64,000 nt of DNA, taken from the NCBI GenBank assembly GCA_030272155.1, contig CP126193.1:7192001-7256000 (forward strand). Direction: 5' to 3'. Source of the stretch: Tetradesmus obliquus. Lineage: Eukaryota; Chlorophyta; Chlorophyceae; Sphaeropleales; Scenedesmaceae. Each line of letters begins with the position of its first letter. The first letter of the stretch is position 1. The notes under the pieces are model-generated. The model had not been told where the DNA came from. It was given only the letters and a program-made list of their open reading frames with translations, and did not search any database. The translations under genes were made by a program, and so were the position numbers. Below are positions 35,577 to 48,324 of this stretch, piece after piece.

Positions 35577-36776
35577 CTTGCCCTGGACCTAGAGCCTCTC
35601 CTGTGACTGCAGGCCACCATGGGCCCCTGCAGCTGCTCAGCATACTGAATAGCAGCCTCTATGAAGTCAGGGTCCAGGGAGAGCTGAGTGTGCTGCTGCT
35701 GCTGCTGCTGCTGCGAGGATGGCACGCTCAAGCACCGGCGCATTGTAGCAGGGGTGGCAGTGCCCGCTGGTGGCCTCTGTTGCCGCCCGGTTGCTCCTAG
35801 CGGCTTCTCACTCGTTGGCTCACAAGCCGCAGCAGCTGCAGCTGCCTCCCCACTTGCTGTTGGCTTGGCACCTGCCTCTGGCTCAAGTGCTGCAGCTTGC
35901 TCTGCTGCTGCTGCAGGGGCTGCAACTCCTTCACCTTGCGCAGCTGCAGCTGCTGCCGTACCTGCTGCAGCTTCAGAGGCAGCAAGCTCTGCAGCGCTGA
36001 TGTCAGACGCAACGGCTGCTGTAGCAGCTGAGGCAGATGCAACCGCTGCTGCCAGCTGCTGCTGCTGCTCCAACTGCAGCCGCTCCTGCCTCAGCCTCTC
36101 CTTAGCAAGGGACTTGCTGGACAGCACAGCTGGAGCAGCAGCAGCAGCAGCAGCTGCTGCTGAGCAAGCAGAGCAATCCTCTCCCTGTGCATTCGGCCCT
36201 GCAGCTGGCGCATCAACTAGTGGGTCAGCAGGTGATGCTGCCGCAAGCTTGCTGCTGCCGGTTGGCCGTGATGGAGGAGGAGCACCCCACTGCTGCTGGC
36301 TGTCTTTGTCAACATCAGCCGCTGCAGCCGCCGCTGCAAAGGCTGCTGCTGCTGCACGCACAGCAGAGTCAAAGACACGGCTGTCAGAGGCAAGGCCGGG
36401 TGCTGGCAGTGCTGCTGACTCATTGCCTGCTGGCGCTGCTGCTGCTGCTGTTGCTGCAGGCGCTGCTGGGGCGTCTGTCAGTGGTGTGGCCTCTACCACA
36501 CTAGGTGCAGTACTGCCTGCGGATGCCTGGCCTCCCGCTGCTGCCGCTGCTGCTGCTGCCACTGCTACTGCTTCTGGGTTTTGTGCCGCAGTCCAGGGCG
36601 TCACTGCCGCTACCTGTCTCAGCAAGGTCCCTGAAGCACCAAGCTCCGTCAGCGGCGTAGCAGCTACGACACAAACCTCGGCACCCGCTACACCCGGCGC
36701 TCCTGCCGAAACTGCCGCTGGCGTCACACCTTCAGTTGTGGTGGGTCTGCTGCTGCAAGCTGCCCGTCCTGCTGCG

Positions 36777-36807
<31 letters not shown>

Positions 36808-36923
36808 CGTTGTCAGGCTCATCCTTGCCGCTGGAGGCTGCCGCATGTGCTACTGCTGCTGCTGCTGCAGACACAGGAGTGGCATCTGCCCAAGAGACGC
36901 GCTGTCCCGCCTGGCGTGGACCC

Positions 36924-36974
<51 letters not shown>

Positions 36975-37615
36975 GCATCCACTCTAGCTGGAGCTTCAAT
37001 CGTCTGCTGCTGCTGGTGTTGCTGCTGTGGGCGACTTGGCTGCAGCAGCAGCTGCTGCTGCGCCTCCTGATAGCTGCGTTTCTGTCCTCTTTGCTGCGGC
37101 GCTTCCTGCTGGTGTGCGGTGGGCATGCTCCCTGCAAGTGCCGGGTGCGGCCGGCAGCTGCTGCTGGCCTTGTTCATCATCTTGCGCATGAACAACGGCA
37201 GGCGAGCTCTTGCTGTAGCTGCAGCAGCAGCGCAGCTGCCAGCACTTGCAGGAGGCCCTTTTCCTGGTTCACTGCCCAAGGCAGCCAGCAGTGCTGCACG
37301 CTGCTCTGCTTGGTAGGCTGCGTCCTGCTGCAGCTGGGCCAGCACACTCAGCTGCTCCTGCAGTGGCTGCTGCGACAGGCGCCGCTGCTGTGGACACTGC
37401 TGCTGCTGCTGCTGCTGCTGCAATTGTGGCAGCGCTTCAAGCGCTGCGTCATGTTGGTGGTGACTTGCCACAGCATAATGTGCAGCCAGCCTATGTGCCT
37501 GTTGTGGGGCATCAGCTGCAGGACACCTGCGCAGCTTTTTCAGTGGCGGCAGCTGCTCTGGTGTTGGAGAGCCATCATAACCGCTGTTTCCTGGGCTGAC
37601 ACCGCTGGGCAGCAT
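31407..37615 (-). CDS. PRIMPOL: PrimPol, DNA-directed primase-polymerase, with giant poly-Gln/Ala N-terminus
   Basis: Six exons on minus: 37615-34130, 33903-33694, 33414-33002, 32771-32497, 32196-31877 and 31694-31407. All joins are phase-consistent and give 1,663 residues. The archaeo-eukaryotic primase motifs are intact: LYFDLEY (about 1190) with the DxE metal ligands, KFSRHL (about 1247) with SxH, and FVDGAVYSKNRHFR (about 1333) with the third Asp. The UL52-type zinc site has C1599, H1606, C1626 and C1631 with the same spacing as human PrimPol, including CQKCHDPDC. PrimPol reprimes stalled forks and can work in nucleus and organelles. Residues 1 to about 950 are poly-Gln, poly-Ala and Ser-rich; only from about 965 (SFPFQRDALAF) does family similarity begin. 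The start is the first ATG after an in-frame TGA. PPLKKLRR near the N-terminus could be a nuclear signal. A C-terminal RPA-binding tail was not found. Confidence 0.9.
33483..33532 (-). pseudogene. Decayed partial copy of PrimPol exon 3 within its upstream intron
   Basis: On minus, a CTGCAG acceptor is followed by codons for FLELDSSTPAKFS. This repeats the true exon start, which encodes WILELDSSTAEKFSRH at 33414-33365. The copy loses the match after AAGTTCAGCA and lacks the catalytic SRH motif. Its use would break the polymerase. Confidence 0.8.
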
Positions 37616-39875
37616 GGTGTTATCGCTGCTGCTGTTGTTGAGCACAAACCTTGTGGGTCAGGCTGTGCAGCAGGGGCCGCTGCTGGAGTGCCTGCTGCTT
37701 GCTGAAATACGCCCCGTGCTGGTTGGGCAGCTTCACTGTATGTTGCTGTGCTGCCGCACAGCTGTGGGTTCGTTCCACTCAAGCTGGGTTGGACGCCTGC
37801 ATGCTGCCAGCATGGGACAGCAGCAGCAGCAACAGCACCACCGGGTGGCTGTTTTCCTGCTGTCCCTGCTGTTTCTGGAGAGCGTTGTTGACTCCAAGCT
37901 TGCTGGTTTGTGCCCTGATTGCAGCAGACGTGGCAGGAGGATTGTTTCCTTTCAAAACAAGAGCAGGCTTGGGCATCTACCCCCTGCCTACCATGAAAAA
38001 TAGTTTAGTAGATGCTGCGACAAAATATTCACGTGCAACGTGCCAGGCATGTTGTTGTTGTGCGGGTATGTTCAGTTCTCTACATGTGGGTGCGATGTTG
38101 TTGCGAGCAAGGTCGGGAAGCGTGTTCTGCTCTCACATGTAGGCAAATTGTTGAAATGAAGAGCTTGATGCGTGATGTGAACGGCGTGATCGGTGATGCG
38201 AACATGTTACAGCGGCAGTTGCCAATTGACAGTCATTGACAGCTGGGGCTTTGAAAGCACACCGTGCATTGTTCAACACCTTGCTCTCACCTCTGCAGCC
38301 CATCAAGCTGTGATCTTGGCTGTCACCAAACGTTGTGCAACCTTCATCTGACAGTAAACCTGCGTGTCCGGGGCAAAAGCAGGGCACTATGCCAGCACTG
38401 CTGCCGCGATCACTGCCGCAGCAGCAGCCCTGGCAGGGCTGTCACATACACAGCAAGTTGTACCATGCTTGCTTTCTTTACTGCAGTCGTAAGACGTGAG
38501 TGGATGGGGTATTTGAGTTGCCTGTGTGGTTCAAGCGGCGCCACACGCATCAGGCAACACAGAGCAACAGCGGCAAGCCCGACTTTGATGTGGATGTCAA
38601 GGCCACTTATGGCGATGGCACAACCGACCAAGTCACAGTGGCTGCAAGAGCTGTCGAAATAAGGTATGTGGCGCGATTTATGCTGCCTGGGCTTTGAAGC
38701 AGCCAGCATCCCTGGCTGAAGTGCATTCCAGCCGCTTACGCACTTGGAGTGATGCCATGAATTGCGCACAGTTCTACACCATTGGCGGGGCACAGGACCT
38801 TGATACGACTCCGTGTGCTGTTCAGAGGTACGCCGGTTAGCTGCTGCTGCTCCTGCTGCTGCTGCTGCGTTCAGTTTGTGTTGCTGTCAAAGATTGCTGC
38901 AGACACAGCAGTGTGTTCGACAGTTGTTCCCTCATGCGGCTCTTGCTGTTGGTACCTCCCACTTCATTGGCAACTTGTGTGTGCTGGGTGTGCGGAAGAG
39001 GTTGGATGCATCTTCAATCCTGCAGGTTGAGCTGCTTCAAGACAGGCTGTTCTGAAGCTCCTGCAATGCCGTGTTGAGATAATCTCAACGCTGCAGCGCT
39101 ACACTTCAGCCATTGTCTGGATGTTGGTGGTTGTGCATGCGTTTACTGCTTGTACTGCTGCATGATTGAAGATCAGCTCTTACGGGAAATGTTCAACGTG
39201 CATACAAGGATGGCAGTGCCAATGGACATCTTGTCACCCGCATGGCTTAGCGGCAACTGCCTGCTCCTCCCACGTCCGGACGTAGGAGCCTACCTTTTGC
39301 ACCTGGGCTGCAATCAGCAAATCAGCAGGCGACACATGTAATACTACTATGAGTCACACTACGTCTGCTCAACGCACATGCAGGTGCGGGGAGCATTGCC
39401 TGAGGAGCGTGTCAAAGCTACAGCCATTTGCTTTGCAGGGGTTGGGTGCACTGCAGCACAACGTACGTGCGCAAGCCATAGGTATGCTGATAGAGTATGC
39501 TACTTGAAAAGCATGCGCGCTATGCAGGTGTTCATGTTTAGCTGGCTGGGCTTGTGTCTGGCCCACTGGGCCAGCTGCCTCAACCAAGAACCCTAACCGA
39601 TGCCCAACTCCCCACCAACAATGCCCAAAGGTACATAGGTTGCTATAGTTTATGAGGCGTTACGGTTCTATAGTTTTTAGCCTGGTCTGAAGCTCATAGT
39701 AGCATTGGGGTCGCACTCGTTTGACCATTGTATGTGACTGCGAAGGTCCCTGTGGCTGTTGGCTTTATTATCTTTGATAGCGTTTGCTAAAAAGATTGGC
39801 GCCAAGCTCGTGTCTCGTGCCCCTGTGGGCGGCAAGTAAAGCAGCAGCTAGGTGCCGAACAGCAGGCCAGGCACG
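37616..39875. other. Intergenic region between the divergent PrimPol and ABCC genes; possible unrecognised exons
   Basis: It should hold the promoters of both flanking genes. On plus, about 38500-38663 encodes VFELPVWFKRRHTHQ and DFDVDVKATYGDGTTDQV, ending at a good donor (ATAAG|GTATGTGG). Another open stretch (about 38871-39030) follows a CTG-rich acceptor-like tract. These could be exons of a small gene, but no family was recognised and no full model could be joined. Confidence 0.3.
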
Positions 39876-42800
39876 ATGCTGCATAGGCTGACAAAGGGCG
39901 AGGTGGCACGCCTGCCACAGGAAAACACACGCAATGACAATATTTGGCAGCGTTTGCTGCTGACATGGGTGTACAAGATAGTGCGTGATGGGCGGAAGGG
40001 GCAGCTGAAGCAGCAAGAGCTCTGCATGCCGGGCGACCAGGCAGCAGAAGTTGCAACTGAGCGCTTTCAAGAAGCATGGAGCAAGCAGACAACGCGGAAT
40101 GATGGCAAGCAGCCTTCCATGCTGGCTACACTGATGTCTACATTTGGGCTGCAGTTTGCGCTGGCTGGCGTGTTCAAGCTGATGTGGTCATCCTTTGTGC
40201 TGCTGGGGGCCAGCTACTTCGTGAACGCACTCATTGAGTTTGTGCAGAAGAAGGATGGCTGGGATGCGATTCCAAACAAGGGAGTGGGCTGGGTATTGGC
40301 CTGCAGCTTCTTCCTCGACTCCATCTTTGCAGGACTGGCATTGCAGCGCATGGGTGATGTCAGCATGCGTGTGGGCATCAAGGTGCGCGCCGCACTCATC
40401 ACAGCGGTCTATAGGAAGAGCTTCCGACTGCAGAGCGAGCACAACAATGGTGGGGGCAACGTGGTTAGCCTGGTCAGCACGGACTGCATCAAGATGTATG
40501 AAGGCGTGCAGCACTTCCACAATGTGAGTACAGGATCGATGTCGCGGCAGCAGCAGCAGCAGCAATCGCAGTACCGTCAAGCACTCCGTCAGCAGGCTGG
40601 TGATGAACTCTCCATCCTGCAGGGGTTGGTGTTGTTTTCATGCCAGCAGCAGGCAGCCGCCTTGCTACAGCAGCTCAGCAACAGCCCGCCTGTCGCAGGT
40701 GCAACTATTGCCCCAGCCCCTGCTAAAGCTGTTACTGCACACCAAGCTCAACTGCCTGTTATGTTCTTGCTGCAGGTGTGGACGGCGCCCCTTGAGGCTG
40801 CGACCATCATTGGGCTGCTGCTCTGGCGCACCGGTGGTGTCTATGGTCTGCCAGCACTGGGTGTGGTGCTGGTGGTTCTGCCACTGCAGTACTACTTTGG
40901 CTACAAGATTGCGCAGCACAAGACGGCCAATGTGGAGGTGTCTGATGCACGAGTGCTGCGAATGCACGAGGTACTGCTCGCCATCAAGCTAGTGAAGTTC
41001 TACGTGTGGGAGACAAGCTTTGCACGCCAGGTCAAGGAGGTGAGGTGGAATGAAGTAGTACAACTTCAAGTGCACAGCGGCAACCAGGACTGAACTCAGC
41101 TGCTTGCTGCCCTGTCATATGGCAACAACACAATGTATTGCATGAAACCATTTGCATGTGTCCTGCAAGCACACGTATGCAAGCACAATATTGCAAGCAC
41201 ATCCATGCAAGCAGAGTCCTGCAAGCGGACACCTGCAAGCGCGCAGAGTCTCATATTGCATATACATGTGTCCTGCAAGCTGCCAACATCTTCAGAGGGG
41301 TCCCACTCACTGTTTGCCTTGTTTCTCCGTGAGCATGCACTTGCTGGTGTTTGTTTACCTCTTCAGGCATCCACCAACTGTGCCAATGCTGTTTAATTCT
41401 GCACCCTGTCCCAGGTCCGTGAGCGGGAGCTAGAGCTGATCAGGGAGACAGCAGTCATCAAGACGCTCAACCTGTGCCTCGTCTTTGCAGTCCCACCAGC
41501 AATTGCGCTGGTCATCTTCGCCACCTACGCCTACAGTGTGGGCAAGCTTACCCCCGCTATGGCTTTTGTGGTGCTGTCGCTGTTCAACACACTGCGCTTC
41601 CCCCTGGTTGTGCTGCCCAAGGCGCTGCGTGGAGCATCAGGTGTGTATGTCAGGTGTGGTTGCTATTTGTGCTGGTTCTTGCGACTGCGGTGTTTGAACG
41701 CGATGAAACACATCTGCATCTCCTGTTTCAAGAACTCATGATGCACCAGGCGTGCTGCTCTGAGGTGAACTGCATCTGTTTCTTGTTGCAGAGGCCATTG
41801 CGGCCATGAAGCGCATCCAGGCGTTCCTGCTGCTTCCAGAAACTCAGGAGCAGCCCCAGGCATCTGAGCCACAAGCAGTCATTGTGAGTGGCAGCAGCAT
41901 TTTGTCTTTTGGAAAGCTGCTGCATGCAGAGCAGCAGAGCCAAATTATGTGCAAGCTGCAACCACTTCAAACCGCGCATGTACCTGGTGGACTTTAGTGA
42001 TTCTGGCTATGCTGGCGCTCCATATCTGTCCTGATTGTATGAGCCCACATTTGCTGTGTGCGCAGAAAGATGCGGAGCTGCACTACGGCAACCCAGCTGA
42101 GTTTACGCTGACAGTGCCAGAGTTTGAGGTGAAGCCAGGAGAGGTGGTGGCAGTTGTGGGGCGCGTCGGCTGTGGTAAGTACTGGCTGTTGGCCTTTTGA
42201 AATTTCATGGTTCGTAGCAGATATCACTGCGCAGATGCATGTGCTGCCCTGACATGCAGGATCTGTGCTGATCTTTCGCTGCACCTGCGCCTGTACTTGT
42301 GCCTGCAGGCAAGAGCAGCATCCTGCAAGCCATCCTCAACAAGATGATTGTGGCCAAAGGCAATGTCGCAGTTGGTGGCACCATTGCTTATGTGCCACAG
42401 AGCCCATGGGTGCAGAACCTGTCCCTGCGTGACAACATCCTGTTCGGCATGCCTTTTGATGAGGAGAAGTACAAGGCTGTCATCCATGCATGTGCACTTG
42501 AGCTGGACCTGAAGATTTTGCCAAACGGTGCGAATGTGCAGACTGCAGCTGTGAAACAACAATGGCGGCACAAATGCCATGACGCGGGCAGCAGCTGCAA
42601 TGTCGCCCATGCGCTGCTGGCAGCTTTGCATTGCCCACTGCTGCCAGCTATACTGCAGTAGCTAATGGCAAAAAAGCATCCGGCACTTTCAGTAACAGTG
42701 TGCCTTGTGCTGCACATGCAGGCGATGCGTCCATGGCTGGAGAGCGTGGCATCAACCTGTCAGGTGGCCAGCGCCAGCGCGTATGCCTTGCGCGCGCTGC

Positions 42801-44958
42801 TTACCACGATGCTGAGCTGGTGCTGCTGGACAATCCCCTGTCTGCTGTGGATCAGCACACATCCAAGCACATCTTTGACAAGTGCATCAAGGGCCTGCTC
42901 AAGGACAAGGCAGTGGTTCTGATTGCACACCAGCTGGAGCTGCTGCCACAGGTATGCATTACATTACATTACATTACATGCTCCACTCAACGAGGAGTGG
43001 GAACCCCAGTCAGGAGCCAACGAGAGGCTCATAGGGGGAGTCAGGAGCCAACGAGAGGCTCATAGGGGGAGTCAGGAGCCAACGAGAGGCTCATAGGGGG
43101 AGTCAGGAGCCAACGAGAGGCTCATAGGGGGAGTCAGGAGCCAACGAGAGGCTCATAGGGGGAGTCAGGAGCCAACGAGAGGCTCATAGGGGGAGTCAGG
43201 AGCCAACGAGAGGCTCATAGGGGGAGTCAGGAGCCAACGAGAGGCTCATAGGGGTATGTTGTCATGCTGCTCAAACATACAACATGTGCTCTGTGTCCCC
43301 AGCGTTTGCCATGCTTGCATTGTCAAAAAACGCATGTGCCCTCCTGCCGTCACCTGCTGACTTGAATGGTGTGCATGTGTCTTGTTCCTCCACACAGTGC
43401 AACAAGGTGGCAATTGTGAAGGACTCTGCTGTGGTCTACTTTGGTCACTACAACTCAGCTGCCATCAACACGCACATGCCTGTGGACCACATGATGGGAG
43501 CGACAGTAGAGGGCAAGGAGAGTGCAACTGCGCCAGCGGCAGCTGCAGACAAGGTATGTACACTTTCCTCCAGCACTGGCTGCCAGTCCTTTAAATATGT
43601 GCAATTGACAGTGCAGGTGCACGTTGCATACCATCAGATGCCAAGGAGGCGGGTAGCATGGCACACATGTAGCACAACAATCAAGCTGTGCGCCTGCTTT
43701 GCAGACCAAGGCTGATGGCCACAATGAAGACAGCCACGACTTGATCAAGGCACGCCACGGCCACACTGCCAGCCAGCTGCCGGATGACTGCATTGAGACC
43801 CCTGCAGAGATTGCTGCCAAGTTCAATGGCACGTGCAAACGCCTGAGCGCTGTGCAGGCTGGGATGGTGTACTTCCGCAGCGGCGGATTGCTGCTGGGCC
43901 TTTTCTCAATCTTCGTGTTTGCCTTCACACAGACAACGCGCATCATGGGCGACTGGTGGATCAGGTGCGTGCGAACTCTTTGAATGTGCAGTGGTCACTG
44001 CTGCGGGCAAGGGCAATGCAAGTACTGAGTAAGAACACCAGAAAAAGGCGGAAGTCACGAAGTTTTACCAACTGGTGCCCACCTTGGGCAGCATGTAGCT
44101 GCTCAGCTTGTAGGGCCCAGCAGTGACGAGCAGGATTTTGGAGGCCAGCAGTGATTGTGCCTGCTGCTGCCTCTGCTGCAGGTCCTGGGCGTCTGATGAT
44201 CCCGCACATTTCTACCTCAAGTACAGCATGATGCGCGCACAACAGCTGTACCTGCTGATCTACATGGCGCTTGTGGTTCTCTTCATTGGGCTGCTGCTGA
44301 CACGCGACACCCTCTTCGGCATTTGGTCAATCCGTGCCAGCACCAACCTGCATAACACACTGTTCAGCCGTGTGCTTTCTGCACCAGTCCTGTTCTTCCT
44401 GCGCACACCCGTTGGCGATGTGCTGAACGCTTTTGCAAGGGACCAGGTGCGCTGGCATGCAGTGTAAAATTGTTTTACCTTGTTCTGCACGTATGTGCTC
44501 TTGCAGCATCAAGTAGGTGCGCTAACAGGCAGACTTAGTCAGGGCCTTAGTTTTGCTGCTTCATGACTCCCTCAGCTTGAGATGATGATCTCCGCCTGAA
44601 ACCCGCAAATGGCCTTGCTTTGTGCAGGACACCCTGGATGAGACTCTGCCAGACACCCTGCACATGACAGGCATCTACCTCATGATCCTGCTGACCAGCC
44701 TGGCCATTGTGACCACCAGCATCTACTACTACGCCGCCATGACAGGCGCTTTGATAGCAGCGTTCTTCATGATGCAGGTGGGCAGCAAATCTGAAAGTAT
44801 CTGTGTCAGCTGTGTTTGCAACTGCCCAGCAGTACCTCTCTCAGTGGCTGTATCCTACTGTTGTACATGGTCAAACATAGCAAAGTGAAATAGCTGGCAT
44901 TTGCATGACAGTTGCACCCGATTTCACAATATCAGTAATTGCTGCTGAGTTCGCTGCG

Positions 44959-45000
<42 letters not shown>

Positions 45001-48000
45001 GCCTGTACAGTACCTCTACCTGCCAAGTGCCACAGTACTCAAGCGCTGGGCTGGCGACACTGCCAGCACCTTGTTTGTGCACGTTGACGAGACACTGCAG
45101 GGCATGGACGTCATCAGGGCTTTCAATGCTGTTCCCTACTTCATTCAGGTCGGTTGCTGGCGTGAGCACAAGTGGTGCTTGTCATACTTGCTTCGCGGTT
45201 CGGGCATGCACACCTGTTGACAACTGCTGCACAATCCAATTAGCTGCTTTGGCCTCACCCTCATGGCTGTTTATATGCCTGTTGCTGTCCTGCTGCTGTA
45301 GGAGAATGTGAATCTGGTGAACGTGCACCACCTAGCTCTGTTCAACACTGAGCAGACACACCTGTGGCTTGCATTCTGGTGTGACTTCTTTGGAGCCATT
45401 TTGGTGGTGGCGACTTGCCTGTTCAGCGTGGCCATGAGCGAGAAACTGGGTGCAGCCAATGTTGGCCTGGCCATCAGCAACTCCATCCAGGTGGGTGGCG
45501 GACTGCTTGCGGCGCAGTACAACAGCTGCTACAGACACTACTGCACAGCACCATTGCTAAGAATGAACGCCACTTGTTATGATTTTTCCATAAGGCGACT
45601 GTGCCTCTCAGTGAGCCTGTGGGGCTGTGCGGACATGCTTGCTGCTTGGTTACTGCCTTGCGCTGCAGGTCCTTGTGTTCTTCACATGGGTGGTGCGCGG
45701 TGTGGCTGACACTGTCTCGATGTGGGACGCTGTGGAGCGCGTGGCCTCATTTGCAACACAGGTAAAGCGACTGATCCATCAAATTTCATGGTAATGCTGA
45801 GGAGTTGCTGCACAGTAGAATGTGTACTGTATGCATGACCTGCGGATCTTTGGAGCATGCTTTTTGGTTGGCACTGCGCCCATGTTGCACGCCCACATTT
45901 GGTGGCATGTATCTGCAATGACAGGTGCCCACTGAAGTGAACGAGGACGAGACCATTGAGGATAACACCGATCACGTGGAGAAGCCTGTGGTGGCCCTGG
46001 GGCTGCACCGCACAGCGTCAAACCGCAAGCCATCCAGCTTTGTTGGCAGCTTCTCAGGGCCCCGCAGCGGCCAGCACCGCTCCATACGCACCCCAGCTGC
46101 TAGGCGCCAGGCTTCTCTGCGCATGGCAAGCTCCATCGTGACAGCAACTGCCAGCTCAGCTGACGGCGCAGACAGCTCGCACCAGAACCACCACCACGGC
46201 CACCACGGCCTGCACCTGCCGGGGCTGCACCACCATCACGGTGGCCAGCATGGTGCCACCAGTGACAGCGGTGTGACTGCAGTGATCAGCCCCAGGGCTG
46301 CAGCACCCAGCAATGCGCTGGCTGTGGTTGGCGCGCCATTCAACCACGCTGCTAGCGGTGGAGATGCTGGTGTGAAGCTGCAGGAGGTCAAGGTGATTGA
46401 AGGCACAACACCCCCAGACTGGCCAGCGACAGGTAAGCTGAGCTGCGATCAGGGAGTGAACAGTGTTTATCTGCTGCAACCATTGGACATCTGCTCTGTC
46501 TGCAGCCATGTAGAGTCATATTCGTGTAGGTTGAGTTTTGCTGCGGGTTGCATCGCGCACTGTCATCAAGGGTTGCACCACCCCTGTCGAAGCCTTGTAG
46601 TAGTGCCTTTCATGCCAAGACGTGTTACTGCTGCATTGGGCCGCACAATACCTCACACAGCTGTTGCTGCTGTAACCTTTGCTAGGCGACCTGTGCTTTG
46701 AGAACGTCAGCTTGCGCTACTTCCCTGGCGGGCCCCTGGCCCTGAGGCATGTCAACTTCCACGTGCAAGACTGCGAGAAGGTGCGGCAAGCACGACTGGT
46801 TGGAGTTCATGCACCGTATCAGCAGCTTTGAGCGTTTGATAGAAGTCAGCTTGGTGCAATCTGCTGAAGTATCCGACGAACAAGTGGCTAATGCACTAGG
46901 CGCTGACAAGCAACCTTATGCTGGTGATGCTGTCAACAGGTTGGCATCGTGGGCCGCACTGGATCTGGCAAGACGACGCTGCTGATGGCGCTGTTCCGCA
47001 TGATTGGCCTGGCTGGCGGCCGCATCCTGGTTGACAACGTGGACATTGCCAACATGCCGCTGCGCGAGGTGTGTTCACAAGGCGCAAGAGCAGCACAAAA
47101 TTCTGACTTGTGCTGCAGCCTGTCTTTCTGCACTGGTGCTTTCTGCTGTTGCGTTAGTGTCATGCTGGCACACTCCCTCTGTCTGCACTTGATATGGTGC
47201 ATCTTGCGATGACACGTCTTGAAGCGGCAATGGCATGTCTTTGCTGGCAGTCCAGTGCTTGTGTTCGCCGTAGAACCACTCACGGATAATGTCCCGCTGT
47301 GACGCGGCCTTGCCTTCACCCGCAGGTGCGCAAGCGCATCAGCATCATCCCCCAGGAGCCCGTCATGTTCAAGGGCACCGTGCGCAGCAACCTGGACCCC
47401 TTCGGCGAGGCCTCCGACAATGAGCTGTGGCACGCGCTGGCGCTGGTGCACCTGAAGCAGGCCGTGGCGGATCTGCCTGGCGGCCTGGATGGGCCTGTGG
47501 TGGAGGGCGGCTCCAACTTCAGCCTGGGCCAGAAGCAGCTCATCTGCATGGCGCGCTGCGTGCTGAAGCGCACACACATCCTGGTGCTGGACGAGGCCAC
47601 AGCAGCAATGGACCTGCAGGTCTGTTTGTGAAGTAGTTCAGCAGGGCACATGCGCTATGCTCAGGGTAGAGACACACCATGCTTGCAGCTGAGGGCGCTG
47701 CAAATGGAGCCGCGTATACCTGGCTTTACATGTGTGCGATGCATTGGCGTAGCTGCTGTCCTGCTCAGGCCTCAGCTGCTCTCCTACCGCATACGTGCTG
47801 CCTCTGCTGCAGACTGACCTGTTGATCCAGCGCACCATCAGGCGTGTGTTCCAAGGCCGCACCACGCTGACCATCGCTCACCGCCTGGACACCATCATCT
47901 TCAGCGACAAGATCCTGGCGATGGCACAGGGCCAGGTGCGCGCACCTGCAGCAATGGACACCACGCTTTTGTCTGCATATTGCACGCTGCTAATGCGCAG

Positions 48001-48324
48001 TACGTTTGTCGCAGCCCTCTGGCATACTTGCATGCAAAGCATAAGGTGGACACGCTTGTAAAAGACAAGCCATGCTAAAGCTTGTGCTGCTTCCACTGCT
48101 GCTGCTGCCAGGTCAAGGAGTTTGACAGGCCCTCCACGCTGCTGCAAAACCCCAACAGCATGTTCAACATGCTGGTGGAGGACACGGGGCCAGTTGCCAG
48201 CTCCATGCTGAAGCAGATGGCAGCAGCAGGGCCGCAGGATGAGCCAGCATCACAGCGGCCATCGCAAAGCGGCAGCTTGGGCCCTGCCAGCAGCAGGCCC
48301 GTGTCAATGGAGCTGCCACGCTGA
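39876..48324 (+). CDS. ABCC/MRP-type ABC transporter, full length, 20 exons
   Basis: Exons: 39876-40523, 40776-41039, 41415-41640, 41792-41883, 42066-42174, 42309-42527, 42722-42951, 43398-43553, 43705-43964, 44179-44446, 44628-44777, 45011-45148, 45302-45490, 45669-45761, 45925-46432, 46686-46780, 46940-47068, 47326-47619, 47813-47935, 48112-48324. All phases agree, giving 1,467 residues. The order is TMD1-NBD1-TMD2-NBD2 without the extra N-terminal TMD0. NBD1 has Walker A GRVGCGKSS (about 442), [10 protein letters not shown] and [15 protein letters not shown]2 has GRTGSGKTT (about 1220), FSLGQKQL and [14 protein letters not shown]1 thus has Asn where NBD2 keeps the catalytic Glu, the asymmetry usual in ABCC. 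Such proteins export glutathione conjugates, metal-thiol complexes or folates across vacuolar or plasma membranes; the substrate here is unknown. A His-rich linker (about 1102-1125) precedes NBD2. Confidence 0.92.
43008..43255. repeat. 31-bp minisatellite, eight copies, in ABCC intron 7
   Basis: The unit begins AGTCAGGAGCCAACGAGAGG and ends CTCATAGGGGG. Eight nearly perfect head-to-tail copies start at 43008, 43039, 43070, 43101, 43132, 43163, 43194 and 43225. There are no spacers between copies, so this is not a CRISPR array. A short ATTAC repeat lies just upstream (42957-42978). Confidence 0.95.
44961..45003. repeat. CTG microsatellite before an ABCC splice acceptor
   Basis: About 13 CTG units sit directly upstream of the exon 12 acceptor (GTACAG|TACCTC at 45010/45011), where a pyrimidine tract would normally be. 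Confidence 0.9.

Noticed and set aside
35688-37705. Long plus-strand frames rich in Ala, Leu and Cys (460 and 286 codons)
   Set aside because: They are the complement of PrimPol poly-Gln and poly-Ala codons; CTG read in other frames gives Leu, Cys and Ala runs with no domain.
43008-43255. CRISPR-like direct repeats
   Set aside because: Units are contiguous without unique spacers and lie in an intron of a eukaryotic gene.
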